This document shows, piece by piece, positions 49,666 to 60,324 of a stretch of 64,000 bases of DNA (positions are counted from its first letter, which is position 1; each line of letters opens with the position of its first letter). The translations under genes and the position numbers were made by a program. The stretch covers positions 8,632,225 to 8,696,224 of the forward strand of contig ML664175.1 of assembly GCA_007570785.1 (NCBI GenBank). The letters are read 5' to 3'. Source of the DNA: Antilocapra americana (lineage: Eukaryota > Chordata > Mammalia > Artiodactyla > Antilocapridae). The notes under the pieces were generated by a model, which did no database searches, was not told the DNA's origin, and was given only the letters and a program-made list of their open reading frames with translations.

Positions 49666-51376
49666 GAAAGTGACTGCATACTTTCAGGAACTGTGAATGC
49701 TGAGGGCTCCTACTACACACACCCTATTGAGGTGAAGCACTGCTCTGGCACACAGATACTCACAAAGGCCACTAAGATGCACTGGATATGTCTTTACTTC
49801 TCCCTCATTCTGCCGACCTCATAGCCTTGCCCACGCTGACCATATCAGAGCACAGCTGTTCTCTGCCCCAGGTATATACTTCTCAGATGCAGGCTGGCTT
49901 ATGAAAGCACATCATCTCTTCACAGCTGGTTTTCTTTTCCATAGTCTCCTATCCACCCTATGATTCCCTCCTGTTGGGTTCTAACAGTCCCACTTCTATT
50001 CACTACCCTGAGTCATGACCCGCCTGCTCTCTCTCCTTTTCTGGCTTTCCTGTCCCTCATCTCCAGGTATTCGTCCTAAATTTCAGCTTGTGCGAGCAAA
50101 AACTGACCTTACACCAAAAATGCCAGTCAATGAATACTGGTGCTCTCCTTATAACGGTGAGCGGCTACCTCAATTTTAGGGTATTGGTCCCTGCTTCACA
50201 AGCTCATGTGCTACTCCATCTTCAGGGACTTCTGCTTTTCCAGTATGGAAAGGAGTTTTCCTCCAGCTAAGTCTGGGAACAGGGCCATTTCTGAAACCCA
50301 AGTGCTTCTCCCTGGTGCCAGCTTGGATTTTACCATATATTGATGAAAAGGCAGCAAACAGACACAAGCTGATCATGAGTTTAAAACACTATTGTCTGTA
50401 AATATTCCACCATATGTTAACTTAGTTCTTTTAAAAACAGTACAATAGGCTCAGAAAAAAAAAGCAAACTATTTCCTGACGTTTCAGCAGCACCAGACAA
50501 CAGTACTAGAATTCTTAGCATCTCTTGTTTGGTGTCGATAAGCTCTAAACAGCCAGCTATAGGTCTTCTTAGCCCTCATCAGATCCACTCTCTCTGTGAA
50601 TATATTTACAACACATGTTTAGCTGCTCCCTACATATCATATTCTTTAACAACTAAATCAAAAGGAAAAAAAAAAAACTCACAGATAGCCCAGGTCCAGT
50701 GGGATATACTTCTTGTTGATTCTCAAGAAGTCTTGCCCAGTTCCACCTATTCAGTAGGCAGTCTTGGCAAGGGACTGTTTGCATTTTTATCAGCAGCTGT
50801 GTATAGACTAGGGTGTGCCTTGAGTTTACTTATGCAAAAAAGGACCAAAGTACTTGCAGTCATCCAGCCTATTTCTAAATCAGCCAGTCAGATCACTGTT
50901 GGCTTTTTTGTGATTATTGTTGTTGTTTTCTAATTTTATTACCTTTGGGTCAGTAAACGTGGTCTGCTTAATATCAGATGGGGGGGTTGTTAAGTATGAA
51001 AATAATCTGTATTCCCTGTTTGTTGCATGCAGAATTAGATACGTGCTAGTTCAAACTTGTTAGTTACATTTTTCAATCTGATATATCCTTGTTTATGTTT
51101 TCCTACTTCACCTGTTAGGTTCCAAGGAAATAATAGATATCATAAAAGAACAAGGCACTGCAGTCCTGATGAGAGGCCTCAAGTCTGTGGGCTCTCAAGT
51201 CTTCTGGGATCCATGGAGGTGCTTTAAGAGTCTATAAACTTTTATTCAAATGCCTTTTTTCCTCTTTATTATTATTTTTTTAACTGGAATAAAAAAATCT
51301 ACAGTCAAATGAGTTACAGTCCACACTCAGAGATCTCCAAACTGCTCACTGACACTGCCTGGCAAAGTTATTTGCT

Positions 51377-51514
51377 AGACTAGTGCACATTACAACCCTC
51401 TCAATTAATGATACATTTACGGAAGAATTCCAAATACTATTCCAAATACTACATAGTATTTGGTATTCTCATAAATGTGTCATTAATTGAGAAGGTTGTA
51501 ATACATACTAGTCT
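51377..51514. repeat. 138-bp inverted repeat (MITE-like or hairpin-forming)
   Basis: The arms 51377-51440 and 51453-51514 begin AGACTAGT and end ACTAGTCT. They share ATTACAACC, TCTCAATTAATGA, ACATTTA and CCAAATACTAT, with about 48 of 62 positions pairing and a 12-nt loop. Most differences are transitions. No ORF is inside. Confidence 0.85.
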
Positions 51515-53494
51515 TTCCTTATTTTCTTTCATTTTTAAAAATCTGGAGTGAATTCACATGTCCCACTCTGGTGAGAGTAGCTCAGGAAGCACATGTGAGC
51601 CACACTCCGTAAGCGACAGCAAGGCTCAGGCATGTCTGTTCAGCACACAGTGGCTTTTTTCCTGTTAGGACAGTCAGTTGAGCAATAAGGAATGAACACA
51701 GTATGTTGCATCCTAACATTTTATTGCAGATCACTACAGAGATGATTTTATGTTTGGGGCGCTTCTTGTCTGACTTAGAGCAGTTTTAAGTTTGGGTTAC
51801 TTTTTGTCCACAGCAGGTCAGTGTCTTCACAGCCAGCTGGATGCTCTGGCACTTGGGCTCAGAAAAATTACCTAACGTCACTGCCACAGATCCTTCACTC
51901 CCTCAGAAAACTGCTCTTATCCAACTGGTTGCAAACTTTCCTTAGCAAGTTTCTTCGAATGAAATCTTACCTGGCACCCTAATATATAAAACAGGTGAAT
52001 TTAGAACCACTCTGGTAAAAGAAGTGAAGGTAAGCCCACTTTCAAGGCCTGTGAACCCAACAAGGTCCTAACAAGAGCTCCACCGTACACATGTGGAAAA
52101 CCAGTGTAGAAAGCTCAACCTCAAATGGCTCTGAATCATCTCATTTGCCTTCAGCTTTGTACCCAACACTTTCTTTCTCCCTAAACACCTCAGACTGACA
52201 GCTCATTACAAGGTCTGCTAGGCTTTTTCATTCAACATCTCCTAAAGACACTATCTCAAATCTTGCCCACTTAACCACAACCTTAGGACTCTTCTTATCT
52301 GGAAGCAAAAATCTGGAATGTATTGAAAGGCCCTGGTAAGAACTCCAAGAAGGGCTATCTGGAGCTTCAGAGAATAAGAAAAGAGTCTTGGAAACAATGA
52401 TCATTGAGTCACTCAAAGGGAAAGGAGAGCTGTGGATCTATGGCTGAATAGTTCAGGAAAAATCTAGACCAAACTGGCCAGAGATGAACCAAGCAGTAGC
52501 ATCCTCCTTGGGGCAGAAAACCAGTGTACTTGCAAAATCGAACTACTGGAAGGATGTTTATAACCAGCTACACTGTTGATTTTTTTCCTAAAGGGCATTA
52601 CAAAGTACAGCCATTTTATCTAGATGGACTCAACAACCTATGCTTGGGCAGAACCCTCAGAAGTCAAGATATGCTTTGGAGAACACAATGAAATGATATA
52701 GCAAACTTACTATATGATACAGCAAAACAACTAAAAATATATTATTTTGTATTGTATCATAAGCCACTTTGTACTAAAGTACAGCAGAGAATAACAGAGC
52801 AGATGGGAGAAAAACCTAAAATCCTCTCCACTAACTTGACTTTTTCCATAAATTCAGAAGGAATTACCAGTATTGTATTCTCTCCACAGGACCCCTTGTT
52901 CCAGCTAATGGCTGTATCATGATGAATGCTACACATGTGAGGACTGTTACTTAGAACCATCGGAAAGTTCCAGGGAAGGAGGAAAGGGCACAGGTAAAAT
53001 GAGAAGAGAGCAACCTCTAGTGTTCCCTACCCAAGAAGGCAGCCTCATATGAAGGTGGCACAGAACCAACTTCAGTTCAGAAGGGGCAAATACAAATGGA
53101 GGTCCCAGACAGGTGAACAGAGTCACGCCAAAGTTGAACACCAACAAAGTAAGGAGTAGATCAAAAAGGGGGAGAGGTGGCTTATGAATCCGAGGAATTC
53201 AGGAGGACACCTACCCATACACACTGGGAAGACCACTTAGCTCATCAGGAACAACACTTAGAAAAGACTATCAAAAGCCAGAGAGATTCTTACCTAAGTA
53301 AGGGAACTCATTCCACCTATTTACTCCCTCCTGCTTAACCCATGCAATTTCCAAGCCTCCCTCAATGACCCAAGCAGGTCCCTGTCCTGTGCAAATGGAA
53401 AACTCAAGCATTCAGGTTAGAACTTGGTTCCCAAACCTCTACCTGTCTTTGTCATCAACTAGGTAGTAAGGACACCTATGGGAACCAAGCTCCT

Positions 53495-53603
53495 ATTTTC
53501 TTTTTTGGCCACATCGCGTAGCATGTGTTAGTTCCCACCTCGAACCCATGCCTCCTGCTTTGGAAGTTTGGAGTCATAACCACTGGGCCACAAGGGAAGT
53601 TCC
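53495..53603 (-). mobile_element. CHR-type tRNA SINE, reversed
   Basis: TTTTGGCCACATCGCGTAG, CGAACCCATGCCTCCTGC and CCACTGGGCCACAAGGGAAG are the complement of the CHR SINE body and head. Confidence 0.88.
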
Positions 53604-54321
53604 AAGTTCTATTTTCTGAATGCACCTATTAGAAAGACATTTGAAGGGACGAGACTAAGAATATAGGGGCCAAAGTCAGTGAGCAAGATAGTCACTCAGA
53701 GAGAATCTACAGGGCCTTATTAAAAAAGAGTGAATAAAGAGACCTCAATATAGGTATGCTAAGGCAAAATAAGGATTCTATGTTAGCAAAGAAACTATGA
53801 ATCTGCAGGAGAACAAGCCAAGAGGGGAAAGAAAATTAAAGACAAGAGGAGCATAAAATACATGAAAGGAACACCATGAGGATGTAAGTATTTGTGCATG
53901 AATAACAGATTGACAAGCAACAACTTTAGAAACTTTGTTTGAGGGTTTGGAGAAAACTGAAGAAATATGTAATACTGTACTTCATCTTAATGAGGATAAA
54001 AGGAGAATCTATATATGAAAGAGGTGACTTCAAAGTAGTAAAAAAGGTTTTATAAGCTACACATGAAAATCATTCTCATAACTCTATAATCATGCTTTAA
54101 TAAACCCACTTGTTAAAAGTATAAAGTTAGCCCTCACATGGGCTTCCCTTGTGGTTCATTTGGTAAAGAACCCGAAGGGTGGGAATACCAGATCACCTGA
54201 CCTGCCTCTTGAGAAATCTGTATGGAGGTCAAGAAGCAACAGAACTGGACATAGAACAACAGACTGGTTCCAAATCAAGAAAGGAGTATGTTAAGGCTGT
54301 ATATTGTCACCCTGCTTATTT

Positions 54322-54591
54322 TTTTTTATTAGTTTTGCCAAACAATGACATGATATCACCATGGGTTTACATATGCTCCCCCTCCAGAACCCCCCTCCCT
54401 CCTCCCTCCCCCCAGGAAATCTCGTTGCACCAGCCCCGAGCATCAATCCTGGGCTGGCGATTGATTACACATATGATAATTAACATGTTTCAATGCCATT
54501 CTCCCATATCATCCCACCCTTGCCATCACCCACAGAGTCCACGAGTCTTTTCTATACATCTGCGTTCCTTTTGCTGTCTCGCATGCTGGTT
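54322..54591 (-). mobile_element. L1 3' piece inserted into BovB, reversed, with target duplication
   Basis: The plus strand shows a T run then GTTTTGCCAAACAATGACAT and CATCAATCCTGGGCTGGCG. ACCCTGCTTATTT flanks it at 54309-54321 and 54592-54604. The BovB sequence is continuous once it is removed. Confidence 0.9.
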
Positions 54592-54670
54592 ACCCTGCTT
54601 ATTTAACTTATATGCAGAGTACATCAAGTGAAATGTCACGCTGGATGAAGCACAAGCTGGAATCAAGAGT

Positions 54671-55870
54671 TTGGGGGAAAATATCAATAACCTCAGATAT
54701 GCAGATGACACCACCCTTATGGCAGAAAGCAAAGAAGAACTGAAGAGCCTCCTGATGAAAGTGAAAGAGGAAACTGAAAAAGCTGGCTTAAAACTCAATA
54801 TTCAGAAAACTAAGATCATGGCATCTGGTCCCATCACTTCATGGCAAATATATGGGGAAACAATGGAAACAGTGACGACTTTTATTTTTTCGGGATCCAA
54901 AATCACTGCAGATGGTGACTGCAGTCATGAAATTAAAAAACGCTTACTCCTTGGAAGAAAAGCTATGACCAACCTAGACAGCATATTAAAAAGCAGAGAC
55001 GAACGAGACGAAGACGGAACCGGAGCCGGAGCCGGGTACCGGCAGCGGACGCGGTCCAGCCGAGAGCCGAAGATGTCAGTGAACGTGTACTCAACGTCGG
55101 TCACCCGCGATAACCTCAGTCGACATGACATGCTGGCCTGGATCAATGAGTCTCTGCAGTTGAATCTGACAAAGATTGAACAGTTGTGCTCAGGGGCTGC
55201 CTATTGTCAGTTTATGGACATGTTGTTCCCTGGCTCCATTGCCTTGAAGAAAGAGAAATTCCAAGCTAAGCTAGAACATGAATACATCCAGAACTTCAAA
55301 ATACTACAAGCAGGTTTTAAAAGGATGGGTGTTGCCAAAATAATTCCTGTGGACAAATTAGTAAAAGGAAAGTTTCAGGACAATTTTGAATCCGTTCAGT
55401 GGTTCAAGAAGTTTTTTGATGCAAACTATGATGGAAAAGAGTATGACCCTGTAGCTGCCAGACAAGGTCAAGAAACTGCAGTGGCCCCCTCCCTTGTTGC
55501 TCCCGCTCTGAACAAACCGAAGAAACCTCTCAGCTCTAGCAGTGCAGCTCCACAGAGGCCCATTGCAACACACAGAACTACTGCAACTGGCCCGGGTGTG
55601 GTGGGGAAGAATCCTGGGGTAGGGAACGGAGATGACGAAGCAGCTGAATTGATGCAGCAGGTCAACGTATTGAAGCTTACTGTTGAAGACTTGGAGAAGG
55701 AGAGAGACTTCTATTTTGGAAAACTGAGGAACATTGAGTTGATTTGCCAGGAGAACGAGGGGGAGAACAACCCTGTGCTGCAGAGGATCGTGGACATTCT
55801 CTACGCCACAGACGAAGGCTTCGTGATACCTGATGAAGGGGGCCCACAGGAGGAACAGGAAGAGTATTAA
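54671..55870 (+). other. Continuous 399-codon ORF joining BovB RT remnant to EB1
   Basis: Codons 1-110 are BovB, with the RT catalytic motif YADD at residues 10-13. Codons 111-134 read through the former MAPRE1 5' UTR ([17 protein letters not shown]). From codon 135 the frame is EB1. No stop intervenes, which could be chance. There is no evidence here that the fused frame is expressed. Confidence 0.6.
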
Positions 55871-57515
55871 TAGCCTGGACCAGCAGAGCAACATCCGAAT
55901 TCTTCACTCCAAACCATGTGCTTAACTGTAAAATATTCCCTTTTATTATTCTTAGAGGACTCACTGGTTTCTTTTCATAAGCAAAAACTACCTCTTCTAA
56001 AAGTGCACTTTGCAGAAGTTTCACTCCTTTTCCAATAAGTTTGAGTTAGGAGTGTTTACCTTGTAGCAGAGCAGTATTAACATCTGGTTGGTTCACCCAG
56101 GGAACAAAGAGGCTGGCCATGGGGCTCACTTTGTGGATGCTGGTAGCACTGATAGCTGGAGAAGGTGGAGACCTCAGTAGAGAAATGTAAAGACTGGTTT
56201 GAATTTTAAGTTAATGTGAAATCTTGGCAGAGAACATTTTAATAAATAAATGCCTTAAGAGTATTTAAAAAATGCTTCCACATTTCAAAATATAAAATGT
56301 GTGTTTGACATTGTGTCTGGGAAGGAAGGGCTGGAATCTGGAGCCTTTGGGACCTGCTGTTCCCAGCCCTCGCAGGACTGCTTGGTCCTTATAATCCCAG
56401 ACGTTGGCCCAAAAGCAAAATTTGAAAAGTTATTCATAAGCCATTTTGGTGTCCTTGACCGATAGCATGCCTGCTTAGAGGCAAGAGGCATTGTTGCCTG
56501 GATGACTAGAGGGTGTGTTTCAGGCCTGAGACATTCTAAGTCAAAGAGCTTGATTTTCATTGAGCATTTCTCTGGTGATTTTTCCAGTTATCCCTGGTAA
56601 TTCTGTGTACTGTGTGTGTGTGTGGTTTTTTTTGGAAATGAGGTGTGTCCAGTTTTTAAACCCAACAGCTACTTTTGGGGACTTGCCCACATCTCTGGGA
56701 TTTGAATGGGGGTAGTGTCCCATTTTACTGTCTTTTAAGTTTACATTTAACATGTTCCTCTTCTCTGCTCCCCTTGCCCACTGGGGACTCCTCTTTGGCT
56801 CCTCAAAATTTGCTGCTTAGAGTGGAAGTTCAGCAGGCAGGTGATCATACTGCAAGTTCTTTCTGGACCTCTGGCAAAGGGAGTGATCAGTGAAGGCCAC
56901 CACTCCTTTGGAATCTGCAAGGCTGGGTGTTTTCTGCTGTCCATAGCCCTCCACTGTTATCAGAATACTTTGCCAGTGCACTAATCTCTTCGGAGATAAA
57001 AATGTTAGCGTGTTACTAAATGTTAATTTTCTTTTGCAGAAAATATAGTACCATGTCTGAATTAATTATTAATATTTAAAATATTTCATTCCTTGACTCC
57101 CTCATCTTCTTTGCTCACAGCCGACTCAGTTCCTCTGTTGGCAGAATTCTGAAACATGTGTGCCACCCGCTGCTGAGGCTGTTCAGCCCCTGATGTATTT
57201 GTATTGATTTGTTTCTGGTGGTAGCTTGTCCTGAAATGTGTGTAGCAAGCAGGTATTTTATGATAAAATTGTTGTGTAGTGCATGCTCTGTGTGGAATTC
57301 AGAGGAAAACCCAGATTCAGTGATTAACAATGCCAAAAAATGCAAGTAACTAGCCATTGTTCAAATAACAGTGGTGCTATTTCTCTTTTGTGGCCCTAAA
57401 ATTCCATTTTGTTGGGAACCCGTTTTCCACCTGGTCTTTCTTGACAGGTTTTTTTTCTACTTTTGAACAGTTTCTAAATAAAATTCTGTATTTCAAGAGT
57501 AAAAAAAAAAAAAAA
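55001..57515 (+). mobile_element. MAPRE1: MAPRE1 (EB1) processed retrocopy, full length
   Basis: An intronless mRNA copy comprises a 5' UTR (72 nt), an ORF of 265 codons and a 3' UTR of about 1.6 kb. It ends with AATAAA at 57477-57482 and an A tract to about 57515. Target duplications are AAAAAGCAGAGAC (54988-55000) and AAAAACCAGAGAC (57511-57523). The insertion point TT/AAAA is a typical L1 endonuclease site, so L1 machinery made the copy. The BovB host text continues in register across it. Confidence 0.95.
55073..55870 (+). CDS. EB1-like retrogene ORF, intact, 265 residues
   Basis: EB1 is the microtubule plus-end tracking protein. This copy encodes [10 protein letters not shown] through the N-terminal calponin-homology domain (about 14-116, [27 protein letters not shown]), then a proline/serine linker. 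The C-terminal EB-homology coiled coil ([20 protein letters not shown] onward) follows, ending in the CAP-Gly-binding EEY. The parent is 268 residues. From memory, three residues (PKA) are missing in the linker and about ten substitutions exist, some non-conservative in the CH domain (V to E in KKEKFQAK, F to S in NFESVQW, D to A in RMGVAKI). No stop or frameshift is present, which fits either a young retropseudogene or a working retrogene. It lies antisense to RAB27A. Confidence 0.8.
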   Translation: MSVNVYSTSVTRDNLSRHDMLAWINESLQLNLTKIEQLCSGAAYCQFMDMLFPGSIALKKEKFQAKLEHEYIQNFKILQAGFKRMGVAKIIPVDKLVKGKFQDNFESVQWFKKFFDANYDGKEYDPVAARQGQETAVAPSLVAPALNKPKKPLSSSSAAPQRPIATHRTTATGPGVVGKNPGVGNGDDEAAELMQQVNVLKLTVEDLEKERDFYFGKLRNIELICQENEGENNPVLQRIVDILYATDEGFVIPDEGGPQEEQEEY

Positions 57516-57539
57516 CCAGAGACATTACTTTATCAACAA

Positions 57540-57996
57540 AGGTCCATCTACTCAAAGCTATGGTTTTTCCAGTAGTCATGTATGGATGTGAGAGTTGGAC
57601 TACAAAGAAAGGTGACTGACAAATAATTGATGCTTTTGAAGTGTGGTATTGGAGAAGACTCTTGAGAGTCCCTTGGACTGCAAGGAGATCCAACCAGTCC
57701 ATCCTAAAGGAAATCAGTCCTGAATATTCATTGGAAGGGCTGATGCTGAAGCTGAAACTCCAATACTTTGGCCACCTGATGCGAAGAACTGACTCATCTG
57801 AAAAGACCCTGATGCTGGGAAAGATCGAAGGAGGGAGGAGAAGGGGACGACAGAGGATGAGATGATTGGATGGCATCACTGACATGACAAACAAGTTTGA
57901 GTAGGCTCTGGGAGTTGGTGATGGACAGGGAAGCCTGGCATGCTGCAGTCCATGGGGTCACAAAGAGTCAGACACAACAGAGCAACTGAACTGAAC
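57540..57996 (+). mobile_element. BovB 3' end, right arm of the chimeric element
   Basis: [40 protein letters not shown] in translation, and the tail CAACAGAGCAACTGAACTG complete the BovB interrupted by the EB1 retrocopy. Confidence 0.93.
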
Positions 57997-59469
57997 TAGC
58001 CCTCACATATCGACAAATTTGATTGCAAAAGTTAGTAAGTTGAGCATTTTGACCCCAGGAATTATCTTTCCATTAAAATAATGATGTTGTCACTGATATC
58101 ATTTTAATTTAGAACTTTCCTATTTATTTGTACATCACAGAAAAATACAATTGCTATATAGCTATCAAACACTGAAAATAAACCAAAACTCCTAACAATG
58201 ATACTGAAATTTTCCTAGAAATGAGTATTACCTTAAAAGTTCACATGCAAATGTTCAAGACAAGCTTTTCCATATTTACATTTTAGATAGAACATGATAA
58301 AGAAAATTATTCTGCACAGAAATTACAATTTTTTATTTGAAATGATTTCCCTTAACTACTGGTACCTCTAAGCAGTTGAGATACATATAGCTTTAGTTTT
58401 TATAAAATAGTTCTAAACTGAACATTTCTGACATAGAAAAGAACAGACTAAAGTTCTATTACTTCTCCTCTAAAAGCTCTTGATCTCTGTAGGAGACAGA
58501 ACTTCATAAAAGAAAATGTGTAGGCTTCTCTGAGGAAACTAGACATTTACCGCATGCATTCCAATGCAAGAACCTTAATATCTAGTTCAGATGCAAAATG
58601 ACTGTTAACTCAGGAGATGCAGTGTGACTTTCCAAACCAAAATCTAGAGCATGTGGTCTGTCAGTGGATTTTTATGACCCTTTTGGGAAAAGGCAGAATT
58701 GGAAATAAAGTTTAGCTGTCAAAGTACTGGAATTTCTAAAGCACCTCACTAACTTTCAGGGCAATGCGAAAAAAAGAAAGTGAAATGAAGCAGTACTGGA
58801 ACAGCCATGGCGCTGGTCATCACAACACATCTCTGGGCACGGAGGACACATGCAGTTATTTGAATTCCCTTCACTTCTGACTGTCAGGGCTCAGGACTGA
58901 GACCCTACTGACTGCCAGAGTAGAGAAGAGGGGAGGGAAGTTGTTTCACCAGCAACAACCTCGTCTACTTATGTTCCTTTTCTCACGGCCTCAGTAATTA
59001 ACAGAATGATCAGGAATTAAGCCAAATGCTTCTCTACCCATTCAAATCTCACCCTAGAAATCAGTGCTCCAAAGCCACATGAAGGACTGGATGTTCCTTT
59101 AATCAACGTTTTCTCAATGTATCTGAGTGCTCAATCTTCATTAACCTGGACAGGTGTTAGGCTACTTCTGAGTACTCCTCTCCCATCCCTCATCTCCACA
59201 GTAAACTTTTTTGTGTTGCCTGACTGTCTTCTTGTGTGAAGCTTCCCCTCCGCCCCTCACCACTGGTCTGACAACAGGCCAGCTGCCACTCCATTGCTAA
59301 TTGTGTTCACCATCTGACTTTCTCTGACAACTTCATCCCTCCTCCACTTCCCTCTGTTCCCTGCTGATTACATTCAGGAACGACTCAAAAAGTGTCTTAG
59401 CGTGCCACTGACAGCTGCTCTTTTTTGGTAAATTAAGTTACATTTGCATTCAACTTAACAGTATGTGAT

Positions 59470-59600
59470 AAGCAATTTCTACATGCTCAGTACTGTCCTG
59501 GCAACTACAAATGGCACAGGAGAAATATGTGATCTCACAACTTTCCTCAAGAAGCTAGCAATCAGGATAAGGAAACAAAATGAACTCATGAAAAGACACA
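59470..59600 (-). mobile_element. L2-like fossil
   Basis: CATGCTCAGTACTGTCCTGG and GATCTCACAACTTTCCTCAAG resemble the complement of the L2 3' region. Strongly diverged. Confidence 0.45.
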
Positions 59601-59649
59601 TGAAACAAGATCATCAGGAAGCAAGATGTCACCCAGAACAGGATATCAA

Positions 59650-59760
59650 ACATGTAATGGGGCTTTGTTGCTTCCTAGCTGTGTGATCCATGGCAAGTAA
59701 CGTAACCTCTCTGAGCCTGTTTCCTCAATATCAGAGATTTTACCTAGCAAGATCACTGGG
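59650..59760 (+). mobile_element. MIR SINE core
   Basis: GCTTCCTAGCTGTGTGATCC and CTCTGAGCCTGTTTCCTC mark the MIR core. Confidence 0.8.
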
Positions 59761-60089
59761 AAGACTGAAGACCCTGAGCAGTCAGAAACAGGGTACAATC
59801 TGACCAACGCTTCAAACAGGGACCAGGGCTTGAGTCGAACATCTTCAAAGCGGTGAGGAGTAGGAAAATGGCATGTCTGGTACAAGACCATGCTTTGACT
59901 GGAATTTAGCAGGTACTGAGAAGCTCAGTTAACTACTTCAAAGGCGACAAATGTAAATAAGATATAGTCCTTCCCTTCAGAATTTACAGTCAGAGAAACG
60001 TAAGACAAATACACAAATAACTATAAACCTGGCTATAAATTCAAAGGAAGACTTATGAAGTAATGTGGCAAGTTGAAGAGGGCTGGATA

Positions 60090-60215
60090 ACTAACCGTCA
60101 GTGTGCTGGGTATTAGTTTCAGCTCTGCTACCACCTGTGTGTGATCCAACACTTGTTTCCTCAAATATGAAATAAGAGGGCGGAACTCGATGGCCTCTTC
60201 CTCACACAATTCTTG
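60090..60215 (+). mobile_element. MIR SINE fossil
   Basis: TTTCAGCTCTGCTACCACC and CTTGTTTCCTCAAATATGAA follow the MIR core. Confidence 0.65.
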
Positions 60216-60324
60216 GTCCAAAGAGTTTGGCTATGAGAAGTTTAAATGGGGTCCTGGTGGCAGCTGCCCCTTGTATCACCTCTCACTCCTTAAAGTTGAG
60301 AGCCTAGACATGAGAATAAGATGG

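Larger units (their letters stand above)
39392..54127 (-). other. RAB27A: Upstream of RAB27A first coding exon, proximal part (intron 1 or promoter-side DNA)
   Basis: The acceptor at 39392 shows that transcription comes from further right. I found no convincing 5' noncoding exon. Named repeats are listed individually. The stretches 43410-44540, 46030-46580, 46830-48240, 48600-49455, 49665-51370 and 51520-53490 hold nothing I recognise apart from scattered short open frames that look random. Confidence 0.7.
54128..58008 (+). mobile_element. Chimeric Bov-tA-head/BovB retroposon with 12-bp target duplication and two nested insertions
   Basis: TAGCCCTCACAT at 54128-54139 is repeated exactly at 57997-58008. 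The enclosed unit begins with a Bov-tA head (GGGCTTCCCTTGTGGTTCAT, to about 54174) and continues, with no second duplication, as BovB body (GGGAATACCAGATCACCTGA). The BovB contains the reverse-transcriptase motif [10 protein letters not shown] (54683 onward). After removing an L1 piece (54322-54591) and the EB1 retrocopy (55001-57510), the BovB is about 1.05 kb and ends in GCAACTGAACTGAAC. The RT is far from complete, so the element is inactive. Confidence 0.85.

Noticed and set aside
50529..50933. A 134-codon plus-strand ORF in otherwise repeat-poor DNA
   Set aside because: No recognisable domain, it starts within an ordinary AT-rich stretch, and I see no splice or poly(A) context. I cannot exclude a lineage-specific transcript but have nothing to support one.
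54179..54631. A 150-codon ORF at the left of the BovB element
   Set aside because: It reads BovB sequence then crosses into the inserted reverse L1 fragment, so it is a mosaic of dead repeats.
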